A stretch of DNA of 21,772 bases, taken from positions 1 through 21,772 of the IMG/VR virus record IMGVR_UViG_3300044492_000076. The stretch is one strand, 5' to 3'. Position 1 is the stretch's first letter; every line of letters starts with the position of its first letter. The translations under genes and the position numbers were made by a program. The stretch comes from a virus. This document shows positions 14,166 to 21,594 of this stretch, piece by piece. The notes under the pieces were generated by a model, which worked only from the letters and a program-made list of their open reading frames with translations, searched no databases and was not told the origin of the DNA.

Positions 14166-15992
14166 TCAGTAGACAAAGAATTCGAGGGCCACCGGGGACC
14201 GGACAGCCTCAGTGACAGCCCACCCCATAGCCCGGACCAGATCCGAACGGCCCGAACGGGCCGAGATCCCCAGACCCCCCGAACGGGCCACCACCCGGAC
14301 GGCGGCCAGCTGCGCCGCTAGGTCCGGGTCGGCGTCATGCACCAGGCGCCGATCACGGGCGAGCTGCCGGAGCAGCGGCAACGCCACCAGCGTCTCAGCG
14401 GCCCCCGCGGACTCGACCCCATCCCCGAGCCCCAGAGCCACGGTGGCGTCGTCACCCACCAGAGACGCACCCACCACCAACCGTGACCCGGGGTGGGTCT
14501 CGAGGAGATACCCGGCCCACGCCAGGGCGTCGGCCCGTCCCTCGAACGTCCCCCCGAACACCAGCACGCGGCCGTCAGGCAGGAGAGCAGCAGCAGCACC
14601 GGCCGAACCCATCCCGGCCCAATCCTCGACAGCACACACCAGGCCGGACGCCGGCGCGGAGATCGTCAGATCCCCGAGGTCGGCCCACACTTCCGGCTCG
14701 ATCAGCGTCTCGTCATTCGAGGATCCGGCGCCGGCCCGAACCGGCCAGATGTTGAGGTACTGCGATCGGAACGACTCGATGGGGTCGTCCTCGTCGGGGT
14801 CGTCAGACTCACCGGCCTTGGCGCGTTCGATCCGGGCCTCGAGGAGCTTCTCCCGAGTCGGTGACCAGTGTGGCGACGCTTGGCGCCACCCGGCGCGGTC
14901 CTCGAGGTCGGCGCCACGCGGCGCGGACCATTCGAGGATCAGGCTCGACAGGGGCGCGGCCAGGTGGGCGATAGCGGCGGCCCGTCGAGCGGGGAACAGC
15001 GGCGTGGTCTTGCGGTGGGCCGTCGAGGCGAGCACCAGCTGGGGTTGGACCCGTTCCGTCATGGTCGGCTCGAGCCCATCCTCGACCACCTCGGCCTTCA
15101 CCCCCCACGCCTCGTCGCACAGCCCCATCGACGCCGGATAGCCGTAGACCGACTCCTTCCCGCGGACAATCCAGCGGGAACCGTCCGGGGTTTGGATCTC
15201 CTCGTTGCCATTCTGCTCACGCACCTTGTAGCCGAGGTCGGCCCGAGCCCGAGCCCATGCACGCGCCGGGCGTTGAACCTCCTTGCACACCGGCAGATCC
15301 TTCCCGGTGTGAAGGATCAGCTGCTCCTCCCCGAACCGGGCCGCGGCGTGGAGTCGCCACAGCGCGCCACCCCGGATCTTCACAGACTTCCCGACCTGCC
15401 GGGCCGTCGAGATCAACACCTCGAGCCACACCAGCGCGCCGGCCGCATCATGCTCGAGCTCGCGGGTGATGCACAGACGCTGCCACCAGCGGAGTGTCAG
15501 CCCATGCTCGGCCTCGAGCCAGGCGATAGCCTCCGGCCCGTAGCTGCCCACAGCGTTCGGGTGGGGCCCCGACATGAGACGCGGCCACGTCGCCCCCTCG
15601 GGGACGTTCCGGAGATCCTCGAGCCACGGGCACCGGTTCCAGACCGGATCTGTCGGGCCGGGGGTGGTCGCGGCGTCTGTCGGATCTTCCGGGGGTACTC
15701 CGGCAGAGGCAGGCCCAATCCGCGGGGTTTCGCCACGCAAAAAAGCGGCACCGACTCGCGCAATTTCCGCGCCGAGCTTCCCACCTTCGGAGGTGTTGCA
15801 CTTCGCATGAGACGGCCGGGCGGTGTCGTCGGTGCCACCCAATGCGTGGGGGGTGGTGTGGTCGAGGTCCCAGGTGTCCCAGGGTTGAACGGGTTTCCCA
15901 CAGATCGAGCAGGGATATGGGAGGCGGTTAGCCCATCGGAGTCTGCGCTGCTTCCATCCGTAGGTGGTGGTTCGGTTCACGTTGTGGCCCAT
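14166..15992 (-). CDS. terL: HNH endonuclease-terminase large subunit fusion
   Basis: This is one continuous 608-codon frame. Residues 1-75 form an HNH nuclease: CSIC (28-31), WDLDH (41-45, catalytic His45) and HAKCN (62-66). A Pro/Thr-rich linker (90-117) follows, then the terminase motor ATPase with Walker A ARQVGKS (197-203), Walker B CDEAW (292-296) and STAH coupling motif (323-326). The C-terminal RNase H-like nuclease starts near VEDWAG (455). HK97-like phages commonly encode a separate HNH protein beside terminase that assists cos cleavage; here it is part of the large subunit. No small-terminase gene was found next to it. The start at 15992 has a weak ribosome site. It follows the repeat-rich gene-free region. 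Confidence 0.9.
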   Translation of the reverse strand: MGHNVNRTTTYGWKQRRLRWANRLPYPCSICGKPVQPWDTWDLDHTTPHALGGTDDTARPSHAKCNTSEGGKLGAEIARVGAAFLRGETPRIGPASAGVPPEDPTDAATTPGPTDPVWNRCPWLEDLRNVPEGATWPRLMSGPHPNAVGSYGPEAIAWLEAEHGLTLRWWQRLCITRELEHDAAGALVWLEVLISTARQVGKSVKIRGGALWRLHAAARFGEEQLILHTGKDLPVCKEVQRPARAWARARADLGYKVREQNGNEEIQTPDGSRWIVRGKESVYGYPASMGLCDEAWGVKAEVVEDGLEPTMTERVQPQLVLASTAHRKTTPLFPARRAAAIAHLAAPLSSLILEWSAPRGADLEDRAGWRQASPHWSPTREKLLEARIERAKAGESDDPDEDDPIESFRSQYLNIWPVRAGAGSSNDETLIEPEVWADLGDLTISAPASGLVCAVEDWAGMGSAGAAAALLPDGRVLVFGGTFEGRADALAWAGYLLETHPGSRLVVGASLVGDDATVALGLGDGVESAGAAETLVALPLLRQLARDRRLVHDADPDLAAQLAAVRVVARSGGLGISARSGRSDLVRAMGWAVTEAVRSPVALEFFVY

Positions 15993-16199
15993 GCCTGGGG
16001 GGTGGGGTTGGTCGAATGCTACTCGCGGGTTGTGGGTTTCGGGCTATGCGCGTATGCGCGTTACGAGACTGGAGGTTGGTCACGTTAGGTGATGCATGCG
16101 TCTCCGTCCGTCCGTCCGTCCGTCCGTAGCATTGCGGCCCGCATGGATGCGTGCATATGCGTGCATGCATGCGGCGGGCATTGCGTGTCCGCATGCTGT
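15993..16199. promoter_or_regulatory. Repeat-rich gene-free region, candidate cos or late control region
   Basis: This is about 207 bases without a credible gene, between the early block and the terminase. It holds a tandem ATGCGCGT pair (16046-16061), six tandem CCGT units (16104-16127), TGCATGCG at 16093-16100 and 16166-16173, and a 27-bp purely alternating purine-pyrimidine tract (16147-16173). The position just upstream of an HNH-terminase gene is where cos sites of HK97-like phages usually lie. No clear -10/-35 pair stands out. Confidence 0.5.
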
Positions 16200-16610
16200 T
16201 TAGGTGGGGCCGAGGGTGCGGCTACATCCGTCCTCGGTCCAACAGTCGGGGCCGTGCCACCGGGCACACGCGGCCCGTGAAGCGTTCGTACTTGCCATGA
16301 GTCGTTTGGTGTCGGCGGTGGTGGCGAGCTGTTGGCGGCGGTCGAAGTTGTGGATCCGATATCCGTTGTCCCATGACTCCCACAGTCCGTGTTTCACCAA
16401 CAGCTCAGCGGTTGTGCGGGTCCCGTGAACGTATTTGAGGGCCACGGTGGGGATCTTTCCATCGGTCTCATTGGCGCCGGCCCAGGCGAGTGCGGCGATG
16501 TAGCTGAAGGCGGCCCGCCACCGGGCCGGGTTGGGGTCGTCCTCGAGGAGTGCGATGAACTTGGGGTGGGTGGGGAGGCCGGTGTCGAGCCGGACCCAAG
16601 GCAGGGTCAT
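16200..16610 (-). CDS. Conserved phage protein, possible replication role, zinc-knuckle-like C-terminus
   Basis: This 136-residue protein begins LPWVRLDTGLPTHPKFIALL and has AAFSYIAALAWAG, GKIPTVALKYVHG and LLVKHGLWE, a pattern widespread in actinophage early regions and resembling the N-terminal winged-helix part of phage replication initiators. The C-terminus has Cys and His in a C-x3-H-x3-C-x5-C arrangement (CARWHGPDCWTEDGC) that could bind zinc. It is the last early gene, six bases after the RusA stop. It sits where a small terminase would be, but nothing in the sequence marks it as one. Confidence 0.65.
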   Translation of the reverse strand: MTLPWVRLDTGLPTHPKFIALLEDDPNPARWRAAFSYIAALAWAGANETDGKIPTVALKYVHGTRTTAELLVKHGLWESWDNGYRIHNFDRRQQLATTADTKRLMASTNASRAACARWHGPDCWTEDGCSRTLGPT

Positions 16611-16616
16611 GGGGGC

Positions 16617-17093
16617 CTATTCGTGGGTGATGGGGTAGAGACGGATCACGCATCCGGGCCGTTCTAGCCGGTCTCCGGGGTCGATTCCTGGGGTGTCGGG
16701 ATAGATCTTGCGTGCATACAGCTCAACTATTTGGGCATCGTTGGCATACACGCGGGCATCCTGTAGCCCGTCGAGTATGAGGCGGGCGAGCTTGTCGACG
16801 TCGCCGTGGCCGGGGGATTGCTTGCTTGGCCAGGGTCTCGAGGTGGGGGTGATGGTGGCGGGCCGGGCGAGGGTGATGGTCACATCGAGGCCGAGGGGTC
16901 CGGTGATCGGTTCGGTGATCTTGGCGGCGGTGTACCAGGCGCGGCCGGCGCGTCGGATCATGTCGCGCCACCCTTTGGTGGCGGCGTTGTCCTCGATCAC
17001 GTTGGCATGGGGGCCACGGCCGACGACACGCAACGATCCTTTGGGGGCGGGGTGGCCGTACACCTTCACCGATATCGGCACCTCGAGGATCAC
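16617..17093 (-). CDS. rusA: RusA-like Holliday junction resolvase
   Basis: This 158-residue endodeoxyribonuclease would cut four-way DNA junctions arising from recombination-dependent replication. It shows the N-terminal GHPAPKGSLR (13-22) and the acidic catalytic segment GDVDKLARLILDGL (97-110) followed by YANDAQIVEL (116-125), as in RusA. GTG 17093 overlaps the methyltransferase stop as GTGA. With the RecB-type nuclease and RecT it completes a phage recombination set. Confidence 0.9.
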   Translation of the reverse strand: MILEVPISVKVYGHPAPKGSLRVVGRGPHANVIEDNAATKGWRDMIRRAGRAWYTAAKITEPITGPLGLDVTITLARPATITPTSRPWPSKQSPGHGDVDKLARLILDGLQDARVYANDAQIVELYARKIYPDTPGIDPGDRLERPGCVIRLYPITHE

Positions 17094-17638
17094 AGGAGGC
17101 GGCCTTGGTTGAGCTCGGCCGTGACTTCACCCGAGCCGGGGAACAGATCCGCCACCGTATCGGTCGGGTCGTGGCCCATCATCGCCAGAATCCACCTGGT
17201 CCACCGGGCCGGCTTGGCGCCGGCGAACCGGCCCCCTTGGCCACAGACCAGGACGTCGGGCACCACCCCGATCCCTCGTGAGGATCGGCGGGCGGGGTAC
17301 ACGATCACGGCCTCCCAGCATGATCGGATCCGGGCCGGGCCCGGGATCGAGTTGAGCTTGACCCATACGGCGACGTGTGCGCCGGGTGGTAATGGCCGGT
17401 ACACCTCGAGCCCATCGGGGGGTGTTGCTAGGGCCCATCCGTCGTAGGTGTCGGTGAGCTCGGCCATGAGGGCCCGGTGTCGGGCGGGGTCGTCCCATTC
17501 GGCGGCGTCGGGGTGGGCGTCGGCCGGCCGGTCGGTGGCGGACTGTTGATTCTGCCCGTACCAGCGGGAGGCGCGGGGGACGGTTCGCTCTCGGTAGATC
17601 GCGGGCGGATAAGGGGGATCGGCAATGGCCAACCTCAC
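17090..17638 (-). CDS. DNA methyltransferase (DPPY type)
   Basis: This 182-residue AdoMet-dependent methylase has catalytic motif IV DPPY (7-10) near the N-terminus and AdoMet-binding motif I DLFPGSG (164-170) at the C-terminus, preceded by GAKPARWTRWILAMMG. This permuted order fits amino-methyltransferases (N6-adenine or N4-cytosine). The protein is short, with no obvious target-recognition domain and no companion restriction enzyme, so it probably protects or marks phage DNA. It starts with GTG four bases after the upstream TAA, with no clear ribosome site. Target sequence cannot be read from the protein. Confidence 0.82.
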   Translation of the reverse strand: MRLAIADPPYPPAIYRERTVPRASRWYGQNQQSATDRPADAHPDAAEWDDPARHRALMAELTDTYDGWALATPPDGLEVYRPLPPGAHVAVWVKLNSIPGPARIRSCWEAVIVYPARRSSRGIGVVPDVLVCGQGGRFAGAKPARWTRWILAMMGHDPTDTVADLFPGSGEVTAELNQGRLL

Positions 17639-17642
17639 GGGG

Positions 17643-17954
17643 TTAGTCGCCTACTTCGACTTCATCGAACGGCAACGGGACACGGCCGGTTCGGGTTTCG
17701 GTGGCGGCGTCGACCAGCTTGCGGAGGTCGTCGGGGGTGGTCTCGACGTTCCCGATCGGTTCGATCCGGCGTACCCGGACGGTGGGGACGTGGGCGCCGG
17801 TGTCGGTGTCTATGGTGATCTTGAGGGTGTCGTACCAGACCACGGCCACCCGGATCTGTTCCGGGTTGTCGTTGAGGTCGGCGGCTTGGGCGTCGAGCCC
17901 GTTGGTTTCGACGTCGGCGGGGAGGCGTGAGCCGAGCTTCACGGTTGCGGACAA
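17643..17954 (-). CDS. Conserved-looking protein of unknown function
   Basis: This is a 103-residue protein, beta-strand-rich in the first half (IRVAVVWYDTLKITIDTDTG, VPTVRVRRIEPI) and helical with an acidic end (TPDDLRKLVDAA, FDEVEVGD). TTG 17954 is chosen because GGAAGG lies seven bases upstream. A TTG at 17993 in the same frame would overlap the preceding gene. It lies between the PP-loop enzyme and the methyltransferase. No family recognised. Confidence 0.65.
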   Translation of the reverse strand: MSATVKLGSRLPADVETNGLDAQAADLNDNPEQIRVAVVWYDTLKITIDTDTGAHVPTVRVRRIEPIGNVETTPDDLRKLVDAATETRTGRVPLPFDEVEVGD

Positions 17955-17980
17955 GGGGTTTCCTTCCGGTTGAGGTGGGG

Positions 17981-18787
17981 TCAAGTCATGCAATAGCCGG
18001 AGTCGCAGCTTTCGGCCCCGTCGTCAAACAGGACCAGCTGCCGGTCTGAGATCGCGTCGCGTAGCGGCATCCCGTATCGGGTGAGGTAGACGTGATCTTT
18101 GCCGAGGGTGTCGCGGCGGGTGTTGAGGGTGGCCTCGAGGTCGGCGGCCCGGTTGAACAGATCGGGCCGGTCCCGGGCCATGTCCTCCCACATGGCCACC
18201 CGGTGGAATGGACAGAAGTAGCAGGCCGATTTCCCCGGGACCGGTAGGCCGGCCTCGAGGATCACCCGTTGGCAATCGGTGCGGCGTAGGCCGAGCTCGA
18301 GCAGCGGATACACGATCTCCTCGTGAGGCTCGACCTTCCGATTGTTGGCGCGTTCGATCTCGTCCACCGATATGCCGATCCCAATGGTGGCCGGCGTCTC
18401 GGGGGTGGCGCCTCGGGCCTTGGTCCACTTGGCGATTACCCGGATCTTGAAATCGGCGGTGCATGATCGTTGCCCGGGGGCCCCGTTGGCCATTCGGACG
18501 GGGATCGGGAGAGATCTCGACTCGGGGGCGGTGAGTCGGCCGTAGAGGGTTTCGGTGGTCCCGTCGCGGCGGTGCCGGTCGAGGATCTCGAGGGTGATCC
18601 CGTTGGCCGCGGCGTACGGTACGGCCACTTCTCGCACATAGGCGAGGGTGTCGGGGTGTTCGGAGTCGTCGCCTACGTTGCAGAACAGGAACGTGGGGAA
18701 CTCGATTCGGCCCGTGGCGGCCAGCACCAGCAGCGCGGTGGATTGGACACCTCCCCCGTAGGCGATCACTCGCGGCCCCGCGGTCAT
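17981..18787 (-). CDS. PP-loop PAPS-reductase-like enzyme with Fe-S-type cysteines
   Basis: This 268-residue member of the adenine nucleotide alpha-hydrolase superfamily has the PP-loop YGGGVQST (10-17), then NVGDDSEHPDTL (38-48), RSCTADFK (107-114), GISVDEIERA (138-147) and SACYFCPFH (187-195). Cys109, Cys189 and Cys192 form the spaced pattern of PAPS-reductase/DndC-like proteins and could hold an iron-sulphur cluster. A Cys pair (261, 266) ends the protein. Family members activate substrates with ATP or move sulphur; the substrate here is unknown. ATG 18787 overlaps the recT stop as ATGA. Nucleic-acid sulphur modification, cysteine metabolism and anti-defence are all possible. Confidence 0.8.
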   Translation of the reverse strand: MTAGPRVIAYGGGVQSTALLVLAATGRIEFPTFLFCNVGDDSEHPDTLAYVREVAVPYAAANGITLEILDRHRRDGTTETLYGRLTAPESRSLPIPVRMANGAPGQRSCTADFKIRVIAKWTKARGATPETPATIGIGISVDEIERANNRKVEPHEEIVYPLLELGLRRTDCQRVILEAGLPVPGKSACYFCPFHRVAMWEDMARDRPDLFNRAADLEATLNTRRDTLGKDHVYLTRYGMPLRDAISDRQLVLFDDGAESCDSGYCMT

Positions 18788-19953
18788 GGCGTGTCGGTGC
18801 CTTCGGTGGCCTCACGGTGTGCCACAGCAGCGGATACGGCGTTATCGAGGTCGGTGGTGGTGTTGCAGTAGCCGAGGGTGTCGAGGATCGTCCCGGCCTC
18901 ACGCCGGGTGAGGGCCGTGGTGGTGTCGATCTCCCGGCCGATGATTGCGGACACATACGCCAGGCGGGTGTCTCGGTCGGCCACCCCTAGCTTCTTCTCG
19001 AAGGTGAGCCGAACAGCTTGGATGTCGACACCTCGGGCCCGCGGTTCACGGTCCTCGACCACCTCGATCTCGTCGGTGGTCTCGGGGGTGTCCACGATCT
19101 CGGCCTCGACCACATCCGGCTCGGCCTCGACAGGGGCCTCGGCCAGGCGAGGGGCCTCCTCCCCTGTCGAGGTGTCAGGCCCCACCACCGGGGGGTCGGC
19201 CGGGGGGGGCGAACCGTCCCCGATGGTGGGGGTCTCGGAATATCCGTCCTCCCCCGGCAGGGGTGGGGGCGGCGTGGGCCTATCAGACCCCTCGGTGGGG
19301 GGTAGGTCCACTTTCGGGGCCGCGGCCTTCCGCGGGGCGCGTGGCGTACGCCGTACCGTCGTGGTCGGCCCTTCGATCTGGGCCGGCGCCTCGTCGGGGG
19401 TCCCCGGGTCGTCGGCCAGCTCCTCGAGGGCCCGGAATCCGTGGATCACATCGGGGAACAGCTGCCGGGCGAGCTCGACGGTAGCCCGGGCTACCAGCAT
19501 TGCCCGCGGGTACTTCACCCAATTGGATTTCTCTTTGATCAGACCAGCAGCGCGGGCCATGTCGAGGTTCCAGACCACGGGGGCCCACCGGCCGGATCCG
19601 CGGCGCCGGCCCCGGACGGTGGCACTAGCCCCGGTGGCGTCGACCACCTCGAAGTCGTGACCCGCGGCCAGGATCAGGGCCCGCATACCCTCGGCCGCCA
19701 GGCCCGGTCGGCCTTCGACTACATGCACTTGGGTTAGGGCCGTCATGGGGGGGAGGCCGATCTCCCGGCCGTAGAGGATCGCGGCGGTGACAGCAGCGGC
19801 CGAGCCCCTCAGCCCCTTGGGAACAAACTCGGTGTCTGCGATATGGGCGGCGAGCTTGGCGACTTGGCCGACTACCTCGACCCATGAATCGGTATCGGGT
19901 GGGGTGATCGGGGCCAGGGCCGTCCCGGGGGTGTCGAGCGTCTCGAGGGTCAT
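18784..19953 (-). CDS. recT: RecT-family single-strand annealing protein
   Basis: This 389-residue protein anneals single-stranded DNA with the 5' exonuclease encoded just upstream. The core (about 20-200) contains AAVTAAILYGREIGLPPMTAL, VVEGRPGLAAEGMRALI, WNLDMARAAGLI and NWVKYPRAMLVARATVELAR, characteristic of phage RecT proteins. A long Pro/Glu/Thr-rich acidic linker (about 210-310) joins a small helical C-terminal domain (about 315-380), making it longer than the usual ~270-330 residues. ATG 19953 overlaps the nuclease stop as ATGA; an upstream in-frame start at 20013 would lie inside that gene. Confidence 0.9.
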   Translation of the reverse strand: MTLETLDTPGTALAPITPPDTDSWVEVVGQVAKLAAHIADTEFVPKGLRGSAAAVTAAILYGREIGLPPMTALTQVHVVEGRPGLAAEGMRALILAAGHDFEVVDATGASATVRGRRRGSGRWAPVVWNLDMARAAGLIKEKSNWVKYPRAMLVARATVELARQLFPDVIHGFRALEELADDPGTPDEAPAQIEGPTTTVRRTPRAPRKAAAPKVDLPPTEGSDRPTPPPPLPGEDGYSETPTIGDGSPPPADPPVVGPDTSTGEEAPRLAEAPVEAEPDVVEAEIVDTPETTDEIEVVEDREPRARGVDIQAVRLTFEKKLGVADRDTRLAYVSAIIGREIDTTTALTRREAGTILDTLGYCNTTTDLDNAVSAAVAHREATEGTDTP

Positions 19954-20741
19954 GGTGTCTCGGCCTCGCCTAGTAGCGGTTCGGGGCCTCGGTAACCGTG
20001 GGCCTCGAGCCATAGATGGGTCTGCAGGGTGTAAAGGAACTGCCGGTAGTGAGGGTTATGGCCCGGGTCCGGGTTGCCCATGTCGACGGGGATCATCCGG
20101 ACGTCGTCGGGGCCGATATGGGCGACGTACACCAGCTCGACAGGCTCGAGGGTGGTCTCAGAGTCGGGCCCGTCCGGTTGCCACAGATCGGCCCACCGGT
20201 AGCCGGCGAGCTGCAGGACAACGTCCTCGTAGACGTTCTTCCCGGTCTTGAGGTCGACCAGGGCCGTAGCCCCGTCGCGGACTCCGATGGTGGCCCATAG
20301 GTCCGGCCGGCCCCCGTACCGGTGGACGGTCGAGGCGATCGGGGTCTCAGTGGCGATCGGCTCGATCTGCCACCGGTCGAGAAACCGGGCGTAAGCCTGG
20401 GCCGGGCCGAGGTATTCGGGATCCTCGACGGGCCGGCCGTGCACGAGATCCTCCCCGTACCGGTGGACGGTGGTGCCTCGCAGCGCGGCGGCCCCGACGA
20501 CGTCGCGGTGGGCGTATCGCATGGCGTCGAGCCGTTTGGTGAGGGGTTGCTCGGTGAGCTCGGCCCAATGCTCGACGGCGTAATTCGCGGCACAGTCGGC
20601 GGCCCATTGCTTCAGCTGCTTGGGGAGCGCGCCGAGGATCGCGGTGACGCCGGGGACTTTGGCCCCGTCGAGGGTGTAGCCGTGGCCGGTGGCGCCGTAC
20701 TTCCGGGTCTTGAGCCGCGGCCCGGTCACCGGGTCTCCCAC
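19950..20741 (-). CDS. RecB/Cas4-type PD-(D/E)XK exonuclease
   Basis: This 263-residue nuclease would produce single strands for RecT. The motifs fit the RecB/Cas4 branch of the PD-(D/E)XK superfamily: His93 in RGTTVHRYG, Asp147 in YGGRPDLWA, Asp163-x-Lys165 in LVDLKTGK, and the motif III pair Gln177/Tyr181 in QLAGYRW. There is no helicase part, as is usual for phage stand-alone forms, and no Cys cluster for an Fe-S site. The start overlaps the upstream small gene by 16 bp. Confidence 0.88.
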   Translation of the reverse strand: MGDPVTGPRLKTRKYGATGHGYTLDGAKVPGVTAILGALPKQLKQWAADCAANYAVEHWAELTEQPLTKRLDAMRYAHRDVVGAAALRGTTVHRYGEDLVHGRPVEDPEYLGPAQAYARFLDRWQIEPIATETPIASTVHRYGGRPDLWATIGVRDGATALVDLKTGKNVYEDVVLQLAGYRWADLWQPDGPDSETTLEPVELVYVAHIGPDDVRMIPVDMGNPDPGHNPHYRQFLYTLQTHLWLEAHGYRGPEPLLGEAETP

Positions 20742-20905
20742 CCGTCGAACGTCGAGTGCACCTCATCGGGGGCGTGCCAGTCGTGGCACGCCTCGCAGTA
20801 GGGGATATCCCGGGCGGCCATGTAGTCCACAAGGAACGCGGTTTCAGATTCCGGCCGCCACGATTGGAACGCGCGTTGATCGCGGATCAGCTCATCCCGG
20901 TTCAT
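20726..20905 (-). CDS. Small zinc-finger-like protein
   Basis: This is a 59-residue protein with a charged N-terminal half (NRDELIRDQRAFQSW) and a Cys/His cluster YCEACHDWHAPDEVH, arranged C-x2-C-x3-H with a further His six residues on, which could bind one zinc. ATG 20905 overlaps the upstream stop as ATGA, supporting this start over the much longer open frame in which it lies. Such small proteins are common in actinophage early operons; function unknown. Confidence 0.65.
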   Translation of the reverse strand: MNRDELIRDQRAFQSWRPESETAFLVDYMAARDIPYCEACHDWHAPDEVHSTFDGWETR

Positions 20906-21168
20906 CGGCCGAACCGTTCCCGGGTCAGGGCCACGGCCGGCGTCTCGCGGCGTCGGTACAGCGTCAGGGCCACCGTGTCCGGGCCGAGGTAGTCGACCAC
21001 AGACAGGATCCCCAGGGCCAGGGCCTCGGCCACGTCCCCGAACATCGGGCGCCGGTCGAGGAGGTCGAGGGTGGCGTCGTACAGCGTAGCGGCGGCGTCG
21101 ACCACATCGGCGGGATAGGTGTACTCGGGGGCCACGGCGGCGGCCGCGGCGTAGACGGGGTGAGGCAT
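20902..21168 (-). CDS. Small early protein of unknown function
   Basis: This 88-residue protein is mostly helical and Ala-rich in the first half (PHPVYAAAAAVAPEYTYP, VVDAAATLYDATLDLL) with a basic end (TLYRRRETPAVALTRERFGR). It begins 14 bases after the excisionase-like gene and is coupled to the zinc-finger-like gene downstream. The ribosome site is weak. Not recognised; the first helices do not form a convincing membrane segment. Confidence 0.55.
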   Translation of the reverse strand: MPHPVYAAAAAVAPEYTYPADVVDAAATLYDATLDLLDRRPMFGDVAEALALGILSVVDYLGPDTVALTLYRRRETPAVALTRERFGR

Positions 21169-21182
21169 AGCCCGGCCCCCGG

Positions 21183-21416
21183 TCAGCGGTTGTCGCGGCT
21201 CGGTCTCGGGTCGGCGCGCTTATGGCGCCGGTTGAGGTAGTCCACGATCTCCCTCTCGGGAACGCGGGGGTGTCCGCGGCCGGCGCCGATCCGGACCACC
21301 CCGAGCTCACCGGTGGAGACCAGGCGGGCCACGGTTCGGGCCGACACGCTGAGGCGTTCCCCTACCTCCTCGTAGGTGCGGAGGGTGTCGAGGTCGTCCA
21401 TTGTCAGAGGGGGCAT
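21183..21416 (-). CDS. Excisionase-like helix-turn-helix DNA-binding protein
   Basis: This 77-residue protein contains TYEEVGERLSVSARTVARLV followed by GELGVVRIGAGRGHPRVPEREIVDYL, the HTH_17/MerR-like layout of excisionase-family proteins: helix-turn-helix, a wing, and an R-x-x-E-I-x-x-Y-L helix. It would bend DNA to direct integrase toward excision, or act as a small regulator. It is the first gene of the leftward operon and the only recognisable DNA-binding regulator, so it may also control lysogeny. The start at 21416 has GAGAG upstream; in-frame starts at 21461 and 21497 would lie in the likely promoter region. Confidence 0.75.
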   Translation of the reverse strand: MPPLTMDDLDTLRTYEEVGERLSVSARTVARLVSTGELGVVRIGAGRGHPRVPEREIVDYLNRRHKRADPRPSRDNR

Positions 21417-21442
21417 GTCGTCGCTCTCAGCGGGGCCGTAGG

Positions 21443-21540
21443 GGAATGAGTGTCCTAACATCGTCCGTACAGATAGTGGTTGTCTATGAATTGCCATAAA
21501 GTTGGCCTAACGTGGCAAGTCGCAGTATCTAAGTCGCATT
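21443..21540. promoter_or_regulatory. Divergent control region with inverted and direct repeats
   Basis: This AT-richer stretch separates the leftward operon from the rightward junction ORF. TTGCCA (21491-21496) and TGGCAA (21513-21518) form an inverted repeat 16 bases apart; AAGTCGCA repeats at 21517-21524 and 21531-21538; ATAG and CTAT flank a short spacer near 21474-21486. Plausible promoters are a rightward TTGGCC (21503-21508) 17 bases before TATCTA (21526-21531), and a leftward TAGACA/GATGTT pair reading toward the excisionase-like gene. These look like operators and promoters, but promoter matches are weak. Confidence 0.5.
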
Positions 21541-21594
21541 GTCTCGGCCCCGTGACCACGGGTCAAGGGCCCCCGGACGGGAAGGAATCACCCC

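Noticed and set aside
14868-16088. Plus-strand ORF (406 codons) opposite the terminase
   Set aside because: It is an antisense shadow of the HNH-terminase gene that also crosses the simple repeats.
16104-16173. CRISPR array
   Set aside because: The repeats are 4-8 bp simple or tandem units without spacers, so there is no CRISPR structure.
15928-16194. Minus-strand ORF across the repeat region upstream of terminase
   Set aside because: The product is a His/Arg/Ala-rich translation of the CCGT and TGCATGC repeats. It overlaps the terminase start in another frame and lacks a ribosome site.
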